Shown: positions 11,421 through 22,322 of the stretch, piece by piece | Position numbering within the stretch: the first letter of the stretch is position 1 | Layout: each line of letters begins with the position of its first letter | From: Sorghum bicolor | Lineage: Eukaryota; Streptophyta; Magnoliopsida; Poales; Poaceae | Assembly: GCF_000003195.3 (NCBI RefSeq) | Contig: NC_012878.2 | Coordinates: 9,049,945-9,113,944 of the forward strand | Length of the DNA stretch: 64,000 nt | Reading direction: 5' to 3' | Translations under genes and position numbers: made by a program | Notes under the pieces: generated by a model | Databases searched by the model: none | What the model was told of the DNA's origin: nothing | Seen by the model: only the letters and a program-made list of their open reading frames with translations

Positions 11421-12089
11421 GGTGATTGATGACAACCAAATTAGAGCTTACAAAAGATAATAATCATAACTGAGATTTAAATGGTCATGGGCATAGGAGC
11501 TCCCCCTAAATGTATGATTGGAGTTTTGAATACTCAAACTTGACATAAAATTCAAGCTTCATACATTTAGCAAGTGATGGAGGACCTCCCCCTATGTCCA
11601 TGACCTCTGTGGGGTGCAACAAACTGTGTCACAAAATAACCGTGTATGCATATGACAGTTTATACAAGCAGGACAGCATGCTGCTGTAGTAGAGGGCCTC
11701 ACTGCCGCCCTGGTAGGGCGCCACTGCCGCCCTTGCTACACCAGCAAGCTGACAGAAAATTCGGAAAAGCATTACACCACACAAGCAGGTTAACCAACAG
11801 AATTTAAACTAATAATTAAGACTGACAAGCAGTTCACAAGTACATGTTCACAACCGAAGCAAATAGAGACAAGTAAGTAGCATTAATACAACTTAAAATT
11901 AGTTTTGAAGAAGCACTCATGCTCACAAACTAACAACTAACACTCTCATCGGATCTGAACATGAAGATCTGTAGCTGCAGTAACGAAGTCCAGTCGAAAA
12001 GAATTGACCCCTCTAATTTCTCTAATTTTCTCCCCCTTTGGCATCAAGTACCAAAAAGAGAAAAGAAGAGAGAAAGAAGAGAGAACAAC
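11421..12089. other. copia internal non-coding 3' region
   Basis: Non-coding spacer between the envelope-position ORF and the polypurine tract. It contains further purine-rich short runs (AGGGGGAGCTCC near 11503, AGGGGGAGGTCC near 11590 on the minus strand), which resemble extra polypurine tracts known in Sireviruses. It also has one palindrome pair at 11694 and 11716. Confidence 0.6.
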
Positions 12090-13697
12090 TCACTCATCAT
12101 TGTCATCATCGTCACTGGAAACCACGGCACGACCAGCCCTATGAGTAGTAGCTGTGAAGCGAGAGGCACGCGTGGAACGTCGAGGAGCAGCCGCTGAAGT
12201 GCTAGCCCGACGCTGTCTAGCATCATCCCTGAACTGCCGATAGACACTGCCTAGTGTCTCCTGAAGATCTGGATCATCATCATATCCCTGGTGCTCATCA
12301 TAGCTGCCATGATCTTCACCAGACTCCGTGTCAGACAGGTGAGGAAGATCTAGAAACTGAGGAGGTGAAGCCACGGGTGGAAGAGGAGGTAGACCCTGAA
12401 CCTCTCTAGCTGCATTTATTGCATGCCTGCTCTCCATCCTGTCATTATACTGATTTTGTGCCATGTAAGAGCAAGTGCCAAAAATAGCTTTCACCCATTC
12501 TGCCAACTTCTGAAAGCGCTTCTTCTTCCTTCCATCTCTCCTCTGTGGCACACTGTGGCCTCCCTCACTATGGTATGAGCTCTCTACTGCAGGAGGTGGG
12601 GCTGTTTTACCACCTTTGGTTTTCTTGATGTTATACACCGTGTGGCTACAATCCTTAGGATATCTAACTCCAGTCACTCTCTCAATCATAAACATCAGAT
12701 AAGGAGCATAAGGAAGTGACCTCCTCCCATCATCCATAGCATATGCCAGCTCTACCCATATGAACCTTGGAATATTAAATTTATCCCTTTCTGGAAATCT
12801 GGACAGCACATTAGTAATATGGCCATTGAGATCAGTGGCATTGTCTTTTGGGTTGAGTGTCATTTTGATAAGGTTGTTCATCACATAATAGAAACTCTTC
12901 AACCCAGTCCTCCTGTTGTTCACTTGGGTTGGATCCTCCCACATAAAACTCACCTCATGTGGCTCAAACCTTCTCTCATTGTGAATTCGAGAGTAGGTTC
13001 TATGGTCATTTCCAAAACCCAATATCCTGCAGAAGGTAATGAAATCAATCCTATAATGTGTACCATCTGTCATCCAATGAACCTCATCATTGTCTCTGTT
13101 CCAGAAGTAGGTAGCATGAAATTGAGCAAGTATCTCTCTATTCCAGTCATATTTAAAGGACATGAGAGTGGACAGCTCAAACTTATCACATACTTTAATT
13201 GCAGCATCAAAGTCAGGCTCCTCTTTTGCTTGCATAGCATCAAAATCAATGAAATGCATCTCACAAATCTTTCCCTTTCTAGCTGGTAGAATAGCAGTGG
13301 CATAGAAATTTGAATGAAAAACATTCCAGAAACGATAATCAACACCACTTATCTTGCTGTGAGCATAGGGATCCATCTCTCTAGCTTCCTCCACAGCTTT
13401 CCAGCTTGCTGCATAATTGATTAAGGGATGATCCACTGTGTCATTTGGTGCCTTGAGTTCAAACTCATCAGTGCTGTCCCTCATATAGCTGTCATCAAAT
13501 TCTATAATGTGCAAGGGAGTGCTAGGACAGCCTATGGGAGAGATCGTGAAACCAGCCTGCTGCAACATTTCTTCTTGCTGAATATACTGCTGCCTTGCTG
13601 CTCTATCATCTCCAAAGAATACTCCAGAGCTACTGCCTCTGCCCCTGCCTCTGCGAACTTGTTGCTTGGTGGTTATTTTCCTCTTTCCTCGGTCCAT
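12090..13697 (-). CDS. envelope-position ORF of the copia element (function unknown)
   Basis: An intact 535-aa frame between pol and the 3' LTR, where Sireviruses often carry an envelope-like gene. It starts MDRGKRKITTKQQ and is basic and Gly/Arg-rich at the N-terminus. The middle (about 150-330) has a dense, apparently globular region with aromatic motifs such as FWNRDNDEVHW and FCRILGFG. This resembles the so-called plant transposon protein or ATHILA ORF-1 kind of domain found beside plant LTR elements. The tail has acidic and Ser/Arg-rich low-complexity parts and ends in an Asp-rich run. I see no signal peptide and no convincing membrane span, so a true envelope role is doubtful. The similarity is from recall of the family style and was not searched. 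Confidence 0.7.
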   Translation of the reverse strand: MDRGKRKITTKQQVRRGRGRGSSSGVFFGDDRAARQQYIQQEEMLQQAGFTISPIGCPSTPLHIIEFDDSYMRDSTDEFELKAPNDTVDHPLINYAASWKAVEEAREMDPYAHSKISGVDYRFWNVFHSNFYATAILPARKGKICEMHFIDFDAMQAKEEPDFDAAIKVCDKFELSTLMSFKYDWNREILAQFHATYFWNRDNDEVHWMTDGTHYRIDFITFCRILGFGNDHRTYSRIHNERRFEPHEVSFMWEDPTQVNNRRTGLKSFYYVMNNLIKMTLNPKDNATDLNGHITNVLSRFPERDKFNIPRFIWVELAYAMDDGRRSLPYAPYLMFMIERVTGVRYPKDCSHTVYNIKKTKGGKTAPPPAVESSYHSEGGHSVPQRRDGRKKKRFQKLAEWVKAIFGTCSYMAQNQYNDRMESRHAINAAREVQGLPPLPPVASPPQFLDLPHLSDTESGEDHGSYDEHQGYDDDPDLQETLGSVYRQFRDDARQRRASTSAAAPRRSTRASRFTATTHRAGRAVVSSDDDDNDE

Positions 13698-14824
13698 CTA
13701 TGCCAAAATTGAGCCAAATCAGGAACTGTACATCTGGCATGTAGTGGAACATATGTAGAGTCAATTGATCAAGTGAGATGTGTAGAATATGGACTGTGGG
13801 AACTCCCCCTAACCAAGCTGGTCAGGTGAGGGCGGCACTGCCGCCCTCTGAGGGCGGCACTGCCGCCCTGCAGAGTTTCTGCAGTCCCTACTCTACACTT
13901 CATCTCTTATTCAACTTACACACATATGCACCACTGTCCATCATACAATCTCTAAGATAGTTCATAAGCAGACTAAGTCTAGATGAGCATGAGCTTATAG
14001 AGGATGAACAAATGAACTAGAATAGATTTAATCTATGAACTTTAATCGATTCATTTTCCCTTCAATGCATTGAAACTGCAGAGAAGCAGTTGCCAAGGCC
14101 GGCACTGCCGACCTTAAGCTCCGGCACTGCCGGAGGGCATCTTTCAATACGTCGAGAGAAATCAAATCCATTCAAATCCATCCACTAAACCTCTTCCTAA
14201 TTCATCATCCATCCACTAGAAACTGAAACTTTTGCCCAAAAAGTAGACATTGCATAGATCGGGATTGGTTAGGGTTTCACCTTGCTTTGCTTCCTTGGAT
14301 TGGGGGGATGAGAGAAGAATGCCCCTCCTTGGAGAGGGAGCAGCACACCCCAATGCACCACTGGAGATGACCAAGGAGGCCTCCTCCTTTCTCCTTCTTC
14401 CTCACGGCAGAGAGGTGGCCGAAGGGAAGAGGTTCCCTGGAACCTTGCGTGAGGGAGAGAGAGAGAGACCGAGAGGGGGATTGCGGCGCAATGAGGAAGA
14501 GAAGGAAAGGTTACGGGCACGACCAGAGAAAGAAAAGAGAAGCGGGCCCGAGAGATCCAGTCCAAGGCAATTTAGCCTGAACCGCTTAGGGCGGCACTGC
14601 CGCCCTCCTTGACAGCAGAGGGATTTAAGAGAAAATAACTTTTCTCTATTGCATTAGATATGAACACATACAACCCAAACACCATGACTAGATACAAGGA
14701 AACAATCAAACTATAGTCATGATATTTGAGACAAATCTTAAGAGTTTTTGAAAGACATAATTAAATCTTTTCAAGTATTTTCTCCTATGCATACTACTTT
14801 TTCAAACAAGGTGTGTGCTGGAGT
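13698..14824. other. copia internal region between pol and the 3' ORF
   Basis: Non-coding spacer. It carries palindrome units at 13830, 13852, 14095, 14119 and 14589. A purine-rich GAGAGA tract lies at about 14453-14470. A plus-strand frame at 14250-14612 is antisense to the element and has no motif. Confidence 0.6.
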
Positions 14825-17800
14825 TCAAACCACGTTACGAGAATCCAAGATATTCAGTTCACTACGTAAAGCATAAAACCTTGTCTCGTCTAGAGGCTTA
14901 GTGAAGATATCGGCTAGTTGCTTTTCGGTGCTCACATGGCGAATTTCGATATCTCCTTTGGCTTCGTGGTCTCTCAAGAAGTGATGTCGGACGTCTATGT
15001 GCTTGGTTCTTGAGTGACTTACAGGGTTGTTTGCAAGTTTTATGGCACTTTCATTGTCACACAAGAGTGGGATTTTGGTAAATTGACATCCGAAATCACG
15101 AAGGGTTTGCCTCATCCAAAGTAATTGAGCACAGCATGCACCGGCTGCAATATACTCGGCCTCAGCTGTGGAAAGGGCTACACAATTTTGCTTTTTAGAA
15201 CTCCAAGACACTAAGGACCGTCCAAGGAATTGACATGTCCCCGAAGTGCTTTTTCTATCTACTTTGCAACCGGCATAATCAGAATCTGAATAGCCAAGTA
15301 GATTGAACTTGGAGCCCTTAGGATACCACAAGCCAAGGTTAGGAGTGTGTACTAAATATCTCAAGATTCTCTTAACAGCCACTAAGTGACATTCTTTCGG
15401 ATTAGCTTGAAATCTAGCACACATGCACACACTAAGCATAATATCAGGCCTAGATGCGCACAGATAAAGTAAAGATCCGATCATGGAGCGGTATACCTTG
15501 ATGTCCACGGCCTTCCCTTTATCATCAAGATCAAGATGTCCATTAGTTGGCATGGGAGTATTGATAGGCTTCGCTTTCTCCATGTCAAACTTCTTCAGCA
15601 TATCAAGGGTGTACTTGGTTTGACTTATGAAAGTCCCTTCCTTCAATTGCTTGATTTGAAACCCGAGGAAGTACTTCAGCTCACCCATCATGGACATCTC
15701 AAATCTCTTTGTCATGATCCTACTAAATTCCTCGCAAAACACTTGATTAGTACTACCAAATATTATGTCATCGACATATATTTGGCACACAAATATATCA
15801 TTACAAATTTTACGAGTGAAGAGAGTAGAATCAGCTTTGCCTATTTCAAAGCCTTTCTTGAGCAAGAAATCCTTAAGGCATTCATACCATGCTCTTGGTG
15901 CTTGCTTAAGCCCATAGAGCGCCTTTTGGAGTTTATAGACATGGTTTGGAAACTTGGGATCTTCAAAACCTGGTGGCTGCTCAACATACACCAACTCTTG
16001 TATAGGGCCATTGAGGAATGCACTCTTGACATCCATTTGGAACAGCTTGAAGTCGTGATGGGCAGCAAAGGCTAAAAGCATTCGAATTGCTTCAAGCCTT
16101 GCCACCGGTGCAAAGGTCTCTTCAAAGTCCAAGCCCTCTACTTGAGTGTAACCTTGAGCCACCAATCTTGCCTTGTTCCTTGTCACCACGCCGTTCTCAT
16201 CTTGCTTGTTGCGAAAGACCCATTTGGTGCCAATCACATTGGTATTGGGCCTTTCAACGAGAGTCCACACTTGGTTCCTCTCGAAGTTGTTGAGCTCTTC
16301 TTGCATGGCCAAGACCCAATCCTCATCCGCCAACGCCTTCTCTACCTTATCTGGTTCAATGGAAGACACAAAAGAGAAATGTTGACAGAAACTTGCTAAA
16401 TGTGAACGTGTCAACACTCCCTTTCGAAGACTTCCAAGGATGTTGTCGGCAGGATGATCTCTTTGAATTGTTTGGCGTAGTCTTGGATGCTCAACACCGT
16501 CTTGTTCTTCATCTAACTCTTCATCAGCTTCAAGCTCAAAAACTGGTGCAAGATCCAGCCCTTGAGGTGTTGAGGAAGTTGCTGCTGCTGAGGGAGGGGC
16601 GGCACTGCCGCCCTGGACAGCCTCACTGCCGCCCTGTTGCTGAGCAGCAGGTGTGGCTGACACATTTGCATCGAGTGCATCAGCGGAAGACTTGTCAGCA
16701 GCATCTTGGGGATCCTCCTGAGCAGTGGCTTTTTCTTCTTGTGGCCTTATATCACCAAGAGCCAATTGCTTGATTGCCTCACATGGTGGATCCTCCTTTC
16801 CTGCAACACTTTCATCAATATGCTCTACTTGAGAGCCGTTAGACTCATCAAATGAGACATCTACCGCAACTTCAACTCTACCAGAGGTTTTGTTGTAGAT
16901 GCGGTAGGCATGCTCATTTGATCCATAACCAAGAAGAATCCCTTCATCAACTTTGGGTGCAAACTTAGAGGTTTTGGGCCTTTTATTGAGTATGAAACAC
17001 TTGCACCCAAACACTCTAAAGTATGACACCTTTGGTTTGTTACCGGTTAGCAGCTCATATGAAGTCTTCTTGAGTTTCTTGTGTAGATAGAGGCGGTTGA
17101 TTGCATGGCAAGCGGTGTTGATTGCTTCGCACCAAAATAGGTCCGAAGTCTTATACTCATCAAGCATTGTTCTTGCCATATCAATGAGTGTTCTATTCTT
17201 CCTCTCTACTACACCATTTTGCTGCGGGGTGTATGGAGTTGAAAACTCATGCTTGATGCCTTCATCATCAAGAAATTCTTCAACTTGGGTGTTTTTGAAC
17301 TCGCTGCCATTATCACTTCTTATTTTCTTGATGGGCAGCCCAAACTCTCTTTGTGCTCTTCTCACAAAGATCTTTACCTTCTCTTGTACCTGAGATTTCT
17401 CAAAGACAAAGAATACCCAAGTGAAGCGAGAATAATCATCAACAATAACTAATCCATATTTGTTACCCCCGATGCTTAGGTAGGCGACCGGTCCAAAGAG
17501 GTCCATATGTATCAACTCCAATGGTTGAGTGGTCGTCACGATACTCTTTGGTGGGTGTAGTACACCTACTTGTTTCCCGGCTTGGCAAGCACTACATATC
17601 CTGTCTTTCTCAAATTCAACATTTGTTAGTCCAATGATGTGATTGTCCTTTTGGAGTTTGGCCAAGTTCCTCATGCCAACATGTGCTAGACGGCGATGCC
17701 ATAACCAGCCCATGCTAGATTTTGCCATTAAACAAGTCTCAAGCTTGGCCTTACCTTTGTTGAAATCAACTAGGTAAAGCTTGCCCTTCAAGCGACCCGT

Positions 17801-18130
17801 AAAGACAATAGAGGAATCCTCCCTCTTAAAGACTTCCACACCTTTCTCCGTAAAGAGACAATTGTAACCAGCCTCACACAATTGTGAAACTGATAACAAG
17901 TTGTATCCCAACGGATCCACATGCAAGACATTTGAAATGGAAGAATTTGTTGTGATAGCAACCTTACCAAGACCGACAACTTCCCCCTTGGAGTTATCAC
18001 CAAATATGATAGATTCCTTTGAATTTGTAGTTGGGGAATACGTTGAGAACATACTCTTCTCTCCGGTCATATGATTTGTACAGCCGCTGTCAAGCACCCA
18101 ACTTGACCCACCGGAGGAGTATGCCTGCAA
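14825..18130 (-). CDS. pol: copia pol polyprotein (protease, integrase, reverse transcriptase, RNase H)
   Basis: An intact frame of about 1101 aa. The protease active site DSG is at residues 14-16. The integrase zinc domain has H145, H150, C179 and C182. The integrase catalytic triad reads D210, D273 and E309, giving the normal D,D-35-E spacing. A low-complexity linker (about 430-560) includes the palindrome-coded GGSEAV-GGSAA. The RT has [10 protein letters not shown] and the catalytic box [11 protein letters not shown]. RNase H has [15 protein letters not shown] and STAEAEYIA. The frame is +1 relative to gag and has no ATG at its start. It is open from about 18187, so it overlaps the end of gag by about 50 nt. 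Expression as a gag-pol fusion would need frameshifting or splicing. The enzyme set looks functional. Confidence 0.95.
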   Translation of the reverse strand: MQAYSSGGSSWVLDSGCTNHMTGEKSMFSTYSPTTNSKESIIFGDNSKGEVVGLGKVAITTNSSISNVLHVDPLGYNLLSVSQLCEAGYNCLFTEKGVEVFKREDSSIVFTGRLKGKLYLVDFNKGKAKLETCLMAKSSMGWLWHRRLAHVGMRNLAKLQKDNHIIGLTNVEFEKDRICSACQAGKQVGVLHPPKSIVTTTQPLELIHMDLFGPVAYLSIGGNKYGLVIVDDYSRFTWVFFVFEKSQVQEKVKIFVRRAQREFGLPIKKIRSDNGSEFKNTQVEEFLDDEGIKHEFSTPYTPQQNGVVERKNRTLIDMARTMLDEYKTSDLFWCEAINTACHAINRLYLHKKLKKTSYELLTGNKPKVSYFRVFGCKCFILNKRPKTSKFAPKVDEGILLGYGSNEHAYRIYNKTSGRVEVAVDVSFDESNGSQVEHIDESVAGKEDPPCEAIKQLALGDIRPQEEKATAQEDPQDAADKSSADALDANVSATPAAQQQGGSEAVQGGSAAPPSAAATSSTPQGLDLAPVFELEADEELDEEQDGVEHPRLRQTIQRDHPADNILGSLRKGVLTRSHLASFCQHFSFVSSIEPDKVEKALADEDWVLAMQEELNNFERNQVWTLVERPNTNVIGTKWVFRNKQDENGVVTRNKARLVAQGYTQVEGLDFEETFAPVARLEAIRMLLAFAAHHDFKLFQMDVKSAFLNGPIQELVYVEQPPGFEDPKFPNHVYKLQKALYGLKQAPRAWYECLKDFLLKKGFEIGKADSTLFTRKICNDIFVCQIYVDDIIFGSTNQVFCEEFSRIMTKRFEMSMMGELKYFLGFQIKQLKEGTFISQTKYTLDMLKKFDMEKAKPINTPMPTNGHLDLDDKGKAVDIKVYRSMIGSLLYLCASRPDIMLSVCMCARFQANPKECHLVAVKRILRYLVHTPNLGLWYPKGSKFNLLGYSDSDYAGCKVDRKSTSGTCQFLGRSLVSWSSKKQNCVALSTAEAEYIAAGACCAQLLWMRQTLRDFGCQFTKIPLLCDNESAIKLANNPVSHSRTKHIDVRHHFLRDHEAKGDIEIRHVSTEKQLADIFTKPLDETRFYALRSELNILDSRNVV

Positions 18131-18137
18131 AATAAGT

Positions 18138-21026
18138 TTAGTTCCTTGGTTTAGGTCCCCAATCTTTCTTGGGGCCTTGCATGTTAGTCACAAAAATTTT
18201 AGGAACCCAAATGGAAGTGTTAAGATACACATTTCTGCCCTTGCCAACATATTTGGCAATCACTTCCCCTTTGCTGTTATTTTTCAACACAAAGGAAGTA
18301 TTCACAATTGGGCTTTGTGTCTTTGCCTTTGGTTGATAGAAACTTTTCTTTGGAGTCCCCCAGTTCTGCTTTCTGAGTTGCTGGGACTCCCCCTGAGGCT
18401 GGCATACCTTCTTTTGTGCTTTCACAGGCTTAGGTTTGAGGTTGGTAGCCTTCCCTTGTCTGGGGAGGGCGGCACTGCCGCCCTTCAGGGCCTCACTGCC
18501 GCCCTTGGCTGGCCAGTGGGCTCGGGGCTGCTTTTGTGCCCCCTTCTGTGCAGGCTGCTCTACACCAACCTTGCCTTTGCTTGTGAATTTAACACACTCA
18601 ATGCCATTCACCAGGTCTCTTCCATTGGTCTTTCCTCCTTTTGTGTGGCCAAGTCCATCCTTGACTTTGGGATTTCTCCCATCCTTGTAGTTTGGCCTAT
18701 TTTGCTTAACTTCTTTACCTTGTGGTTTGTTCTCATACTTGGTGTTCAACAGATGTGTGAGCCTCGTGATCTCCTTTTTCATAGCCTCCATGTTTGCAAG
18801 ATTTGTGGAATACATGTTTAAGTCAAGATTATTGCATTTTCCACAACTTTCACTAATGGAGGGAGTACTAGTCTCATTTGACTTAGAGGACTGTGAGGTA
18901 CTCTCCCAAAGAAGATTGTATTGCTGCTCAAGACCTTTATGCTTTTCATCTAAGCCATAATACTTTTGTTTGAGTGCATCTACTTCCTTCTTTGTGAGAG
19001 TGTGGCTTTCTTTTTCTTTCTTTATACTTTTCTTTAGTGCAGCCACCTCACTTTCCAATGAGTCAATCTCTTTAATTTGAGCCAGATTTTTCTTAGCTTG
19101 TTGCTTGATGTCATCATTTCTTAAATCAATTTCATTATTGAGATCTAGTACTTCCTTCATTAGCCTAGAGATGTAGACTTTAGTTTTATGATCACACTTT
19201 TTAGTCATTTCATTAAATTCATCATCACTAGAGTCATCATCACTAGAGGAGTCACTTAGTTCACTACTAGAGATTTCTTTGGGGATTGGAGAAGATTTGG
19301 ATTTGATTTGTACCTTCCCACCCTTTGCCATAAGACAAATGTGGGGGCTGCCATCTTGCTCATCATCGGTCATGTTGTCGAAGAGCCTTGGTGAAGATGT
19401 TGATTTGAGGACAGCCATGGTAGCCACCTTCTCATCTCCACTTGAGGTCTCTTGAGTTGAGTCCCATTCATGCCCGATGTGTGCTTCTCCAATCCTCTTG
19501 TAATTTCTCTTGTTGTCATGCCTTTGTTCCTTCTTTTTCTTTGCCTCAGGACATTCTGCAACAAGATGCTCGGTGCTGCCACAGTTAAAGCACAATCTCT
19601 TCTTCTTGTTTTGGAACTTCCTTGGAGTGAACTTGAAACCATGTTGCTTCAGCCCCCGTCTATGCTTGCTTATGAAGAGGGCAATATCATCTATCTTGTC
19701 ATAATCACCATCATCACCATCACTATCACTAGAGGATGAAGATAGATCACATTCTTGAACTTGCTTTGCTTTCTTGGGCTGACTTGTTGATACTTGCTTG
19801 CTGCTCTTGGATTTGCTCCAGCCACCTTGCTTGTTTGATTGCTTTGCCTTGAGTGCTATATCATTGACCTTCATGCCTTCTAACTTGGCTTGCAGCTCGC
19901 CAAGCTTTCTTCTCTCATTAGCCTCTTCTCTTTGCATGTCAAATGTCAACAATCTTCCAAGCACATCACTTGGGGTGAAATGCTCGAAATTCTTCTTGTC
20001 TCTAATGAGAGTGACCACGGTCTCATTCCTTGGTGAGTATGCTTCCAACATTACTTTCACAACTCTATGGTCATCAAGGTCACCACCATAGCCTCTAATT
20101 TTTCCAACTAGCACCATCAACCTATCAAACATTTCTTGTGGCCCTTCATCACCAATAATCACAAACCTATTGAGCTTGGCCATCATCAAATCAATTTTGG
20201 CCTTCCTCACTTTGTCAACACCTTCATGAGCTAAAACCAAAGTATCCCAAATCTGCTTGGCCACATTCACATTCATCACCCGATTGTACTCATTTCCATT
20301 GAGAGCACTAAGGAGAATGCTTGTGGCTTGATTATTGAAGTGGACAGCAATCATTTCTTCATTTGTTGGATTCTCTGGATCTGCAGGTTCCTGAAATCCA
20401 TCACAAACAACATCCCAAAGACCGGGGTGAAGAGCTCCAAGATAGCGACTCATCAAATGCTTCCACTTAGCAAAGTCGGTCCCATCGAAATGAGGCAACT
20501 TGCCAGCGGGCACGTTGACAAGACACTTCTTGTCTCGGTTAGACAAATAAGAATAGTTAAAGGATACAGCGGAGTATTTCTTTTTGTTGCTGTTGTCCTC
20601 CTTCGTTGATTTGCCCTTCTTGTCCTTCTTGGAGCGGTTATATGATTCATCATCATCACCATCATCCGTACTAGATGATAGCTCACTTGATGATGCATCA
20701 TACACCTCCTTTTCTTTCTTCTTCTCTTCTTCTTTCTTTGCTGCCCTTCTTTTGGCTCGCTCTTCTCGTTTGGCTTTTCTTTCTTCTTTTCTCTTTTTCT
20801 TGGCAGCTAGCTTTTCATCTTCTTTTCTTTTTGCTTTAGCTTCTCTTCTTGCTTGCCTTCTTTGCCTTCTCTCGGGGTCGGTAGTCATACCACCATCAGG
20901 CTTGAGGGTGGTGTTGCTGGCTGTTGAGACTGATAGCTCACTACTATCACTCTCAACCAGCACATCCTCATCTTGTGCAGCTGGAATGGACTTATCTTTC
21001 GCCCCCGAGCTTCCCGCAACTTCCAT
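18138..21026 (-). CDS. gag: copia gag polyprotein with CCHC zinc knuckle
   Basis: An intact 962-aa frame starting [13 protein letters not shown], just after the primer site. The first 170 residues are highly charged (Lys/Glu/Arg-rich, coiled-coil-like). A UBN2/gag-polypeptide type capsid region follows at about 170-400. A nucleocapsid CCHC knuckle ([14 protein letters not shown]) lies near residue 480. Another acidic and coiled-coil stretch spans about 600-740, and the C-terminus is basic. The length is large for copia but normal for Sireviruses. Residues 841-853 contain two units (GGSEAL, GGSAAL) encoded by the palindrome pair. The particle protein packages the element's RNA. Confidence 0.93.
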   Translation of the reverse strand: MEVAGSSGAKDKSIPAAQDEDVLVESDSSELSVSTASNTTLKPDGGMTTDPERRQRRQARREAKAKRKEDEKLAAKKKRKEERKAKREERAKRRAAKKEEEKKKEKEVYDASSSELSSSTDDGDDDESYNRSKKDKKGKSTKEDNSNKKKYSAVSFNYSYLSNRDKKCLVNVPAGKLPHFDGTDFAKWKHLMSRYLGALHPGLWDVVCDGFQEPADPENPTNEEMIAVHFNNQATSILLSALNGNEYNRVMNVNVAKQIWDTLVLAHEGVDKVRKAKIDLMMAKLNRFVIIGDEGPQEMFDRLMVLVGKIRGYGGDLDDHRVVKVMLEAYSPRNETVVTLIRDKKNFEHFTPSDVLGRLLTFDMQREEANERRKLGELQAKLEGMKVNDIALKAKQSNKQGGWSKSKSSKQVSTSQPKKAKQVQECDLSSSSSDSDGDDGDYDKIDDIALFISKHRRGLKQHGFKFTPRKFQNKKKRLCFNCGSTEHLVAECPEAKKKKEQRHDNKRNYKRIGEAHIGHEWDSTQETSSGDEKVATMAVLKSTSSPRLFDNMTDDEQDGSPHICLMAKGGKVQIKSKSSPIPKEISSSELSDSSSDDDSSDDEFNEMTKKCDHKTKVYISRLMKEVLDLNNEIDLRNDDIKQQAKKNLAQIKEIDSLESEVAALKKSIKKEKESHTLTKKEVDALKQKYYGLDEKHKGLEQQYNLLWESTSQSSKSNETSTPSISESCGKCNNLDLNMYSTNLANMEAMKKEITRLTHLLNTKYENKPQGKEVKQNRPNYKDGRNPKVKDGLGHTKGGKTNGRDLVNGIECVKFTSKGKVGVEQPAQKGAQKQPRAHWPAKGGSEALKGGSAALPRQGKATNLKPKPVKAQKKVCQPQGESQQLRKQNWGTPKKSFYQPKAKTQSPIVNTSFVLKNNSKGEVIAKYVGKGRNVYLNTSIWVPKIFVTNMQGPKKDWGPKPRN

Positions 21027-21059
21027 ACTTCACGCGGTGAAGCGTATACGAAGCAACTC

Positions 21060-21072
21060 GGCTTTGATACCA
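21060..21072 (-). promoter_or_regulatory. primer binding site, initiator tRNA-Met
   Basis: On the minus strand TGGTATCAAAGCC lies 2 nt inside the 5' LTR. It matches the 3' end complement of plant initiator tRNA-Met (TGGTATCAGAGCC) with one mismatch. This is the primer used by most plant copia elements. Confidence 0.9.
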
Positions 21073-21074
21073 CT

Positions 21075-22322
21075 TGTAGGATCTCTGGATGTACAGGAAG
21101 TGGCCTAGAGGGGGGGGTGAATAGGCCTGTTCAAACTTTTTCAGCAAAGTTTATCAGTCACACAGGCAAGGGCGGCAGTGAGGCCCTCCTAGGGCGGCAC
21201 TGACGGCCTCAACAGAAAAACAGACAGAAGCTTAATTGAATTGATTCAAAGTTTACCCAGGGAAATTTAGATCGACTAAATTTCCAAGCTTCCTGCAAGA
21301 TGTTAGAGCACAGGTACGTGGCTAGAATGTGCTGGAGCCTCCCCACCAAGTAGATCGGCCTCAAATCCTAACACAAACTCATACACAAGTGAAAGCACAC
21401 AAGACACACGATTTTTACCGTGGTTCAGCTGTTGCCACAACAAGGCTTGGCCTACTCCACGTTGTTGAGGTGCCCACACTAGGACCGGCTTAGCCACACA
21501 GGCTTACCTTCTCCTCGTTCTCAAAGCAAGGATTTTACCCCTTGCAAAGAGTAAAGAATGTATTAGCTGCAAGGGTAACCTTACAAACCTTCCCTTGGCT
21601 GCCACACAAGTTGGCAAGCTCTAGGGCGACGCCTAGCCGGCTAGGAGCAAGCTCCAAGAGTAACAAACTCAAGGCTGCCGGCCAAACGTGAACCAAAAGC
21701 TCTTTTTGACGCTGGGAATCAATGGATCTGCTCTCCAATCGAAGTTTGCTGCCTTTTCCCTCAAGTTTTGATGGTTGGAATCAAGGATTGGCTTGGGGGA
21801 TTGAGGAGCAACAATGGAAGGAGAGAGAGGTGAGCTCTGGTCTGTTTGCAACGGTTGGGAGCGAGGAAGAAGAGCAGGTTACCGTTTGAGACGGTCTGGA
21901 AGGGTATTTATACCCAGCTCTCCAACTGTCACAGGGTAGGGCGGCAGTGCCGCCCTTAGAGGGCGGCAGTGCCGCCCTTGCCTGAACCAGCCTGAAAACA
22001 CCAAAGTGTAGAGAGAAAGATATGCTGGCTAGGCTTGGGTCTGAGGATGTTGATGAGCTTTTGAGCCTTTGGTTCACAATTTGATCCACAACCTTGGAGT
22101 CCCTCTTTATAGTACGGCTTTTCCTATACTCAAATTCAAACCGAAAATGAATTAAACCTCCTTTGGAGCTAGGAAAGCCATCCTTTAGAAATGGGGGATC
22201 CTCCATGGTATTCAACAACCTCTTTGTTATATTCCCTGCTTGTCATCTCAGCAAAACTCATTAGTTCCCTAATTCGGTGGTCATCAACGCCAAAACCCAC
22301 AATAGGCTTGATTGCACTTACA
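21075..22322 (-). repeat. 5' LTR of the copia element
   Basis: Same length as, and apparently identical to, the copy at 10159-11406. It carries palindrome units at 21170, 21192, 21939 and 21961 and the promoter core at 22101-22116 (minus strand), which would drive the element's RNA. Confidence 0.95.

Larger units (their letters stand above)
10159..22322 (-). mobile_element. complete young Ty1/copia (Sirevirus-type) LTR retrotransposon, 12.2 kb
   Basis: Two direct 1248-bp LTRs (10159-11406 and 21075-22322) begin TG and end CA. They are flanked by an exact 5-bp duplication GTTAT (10154-10158 and 22323-22327). The LTRs are offset by exactly 10,916 bp throughout, so there are no indels. Every stretch I compared was identical, which points to very recent insertion. 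On the minus strand, reading right to left, the order is 5' LTR, tRNA-Met primer site, gag, pol (protease, integrase, RT, RNase H), envelope-position ORF, polypurine tract and 3' LTR. Integrase before RT defines copia. The long gag, the extra 3' ORF and the RT motif [11 protein letters not shown] suit the Sirevirus lineage. Confidence 0.95.

Noticed and set aside
14250..14612. 120-codon plus-strand frame
   Set aside because: Antisense within the copia element's non-coding spacer; Arg/Glu-rich from a GAGAGA tract.
15536..20091. Several plus-strand frames of 90-214 aa
   Set aside because: Antisense shadows of the intact gag and pol frames.
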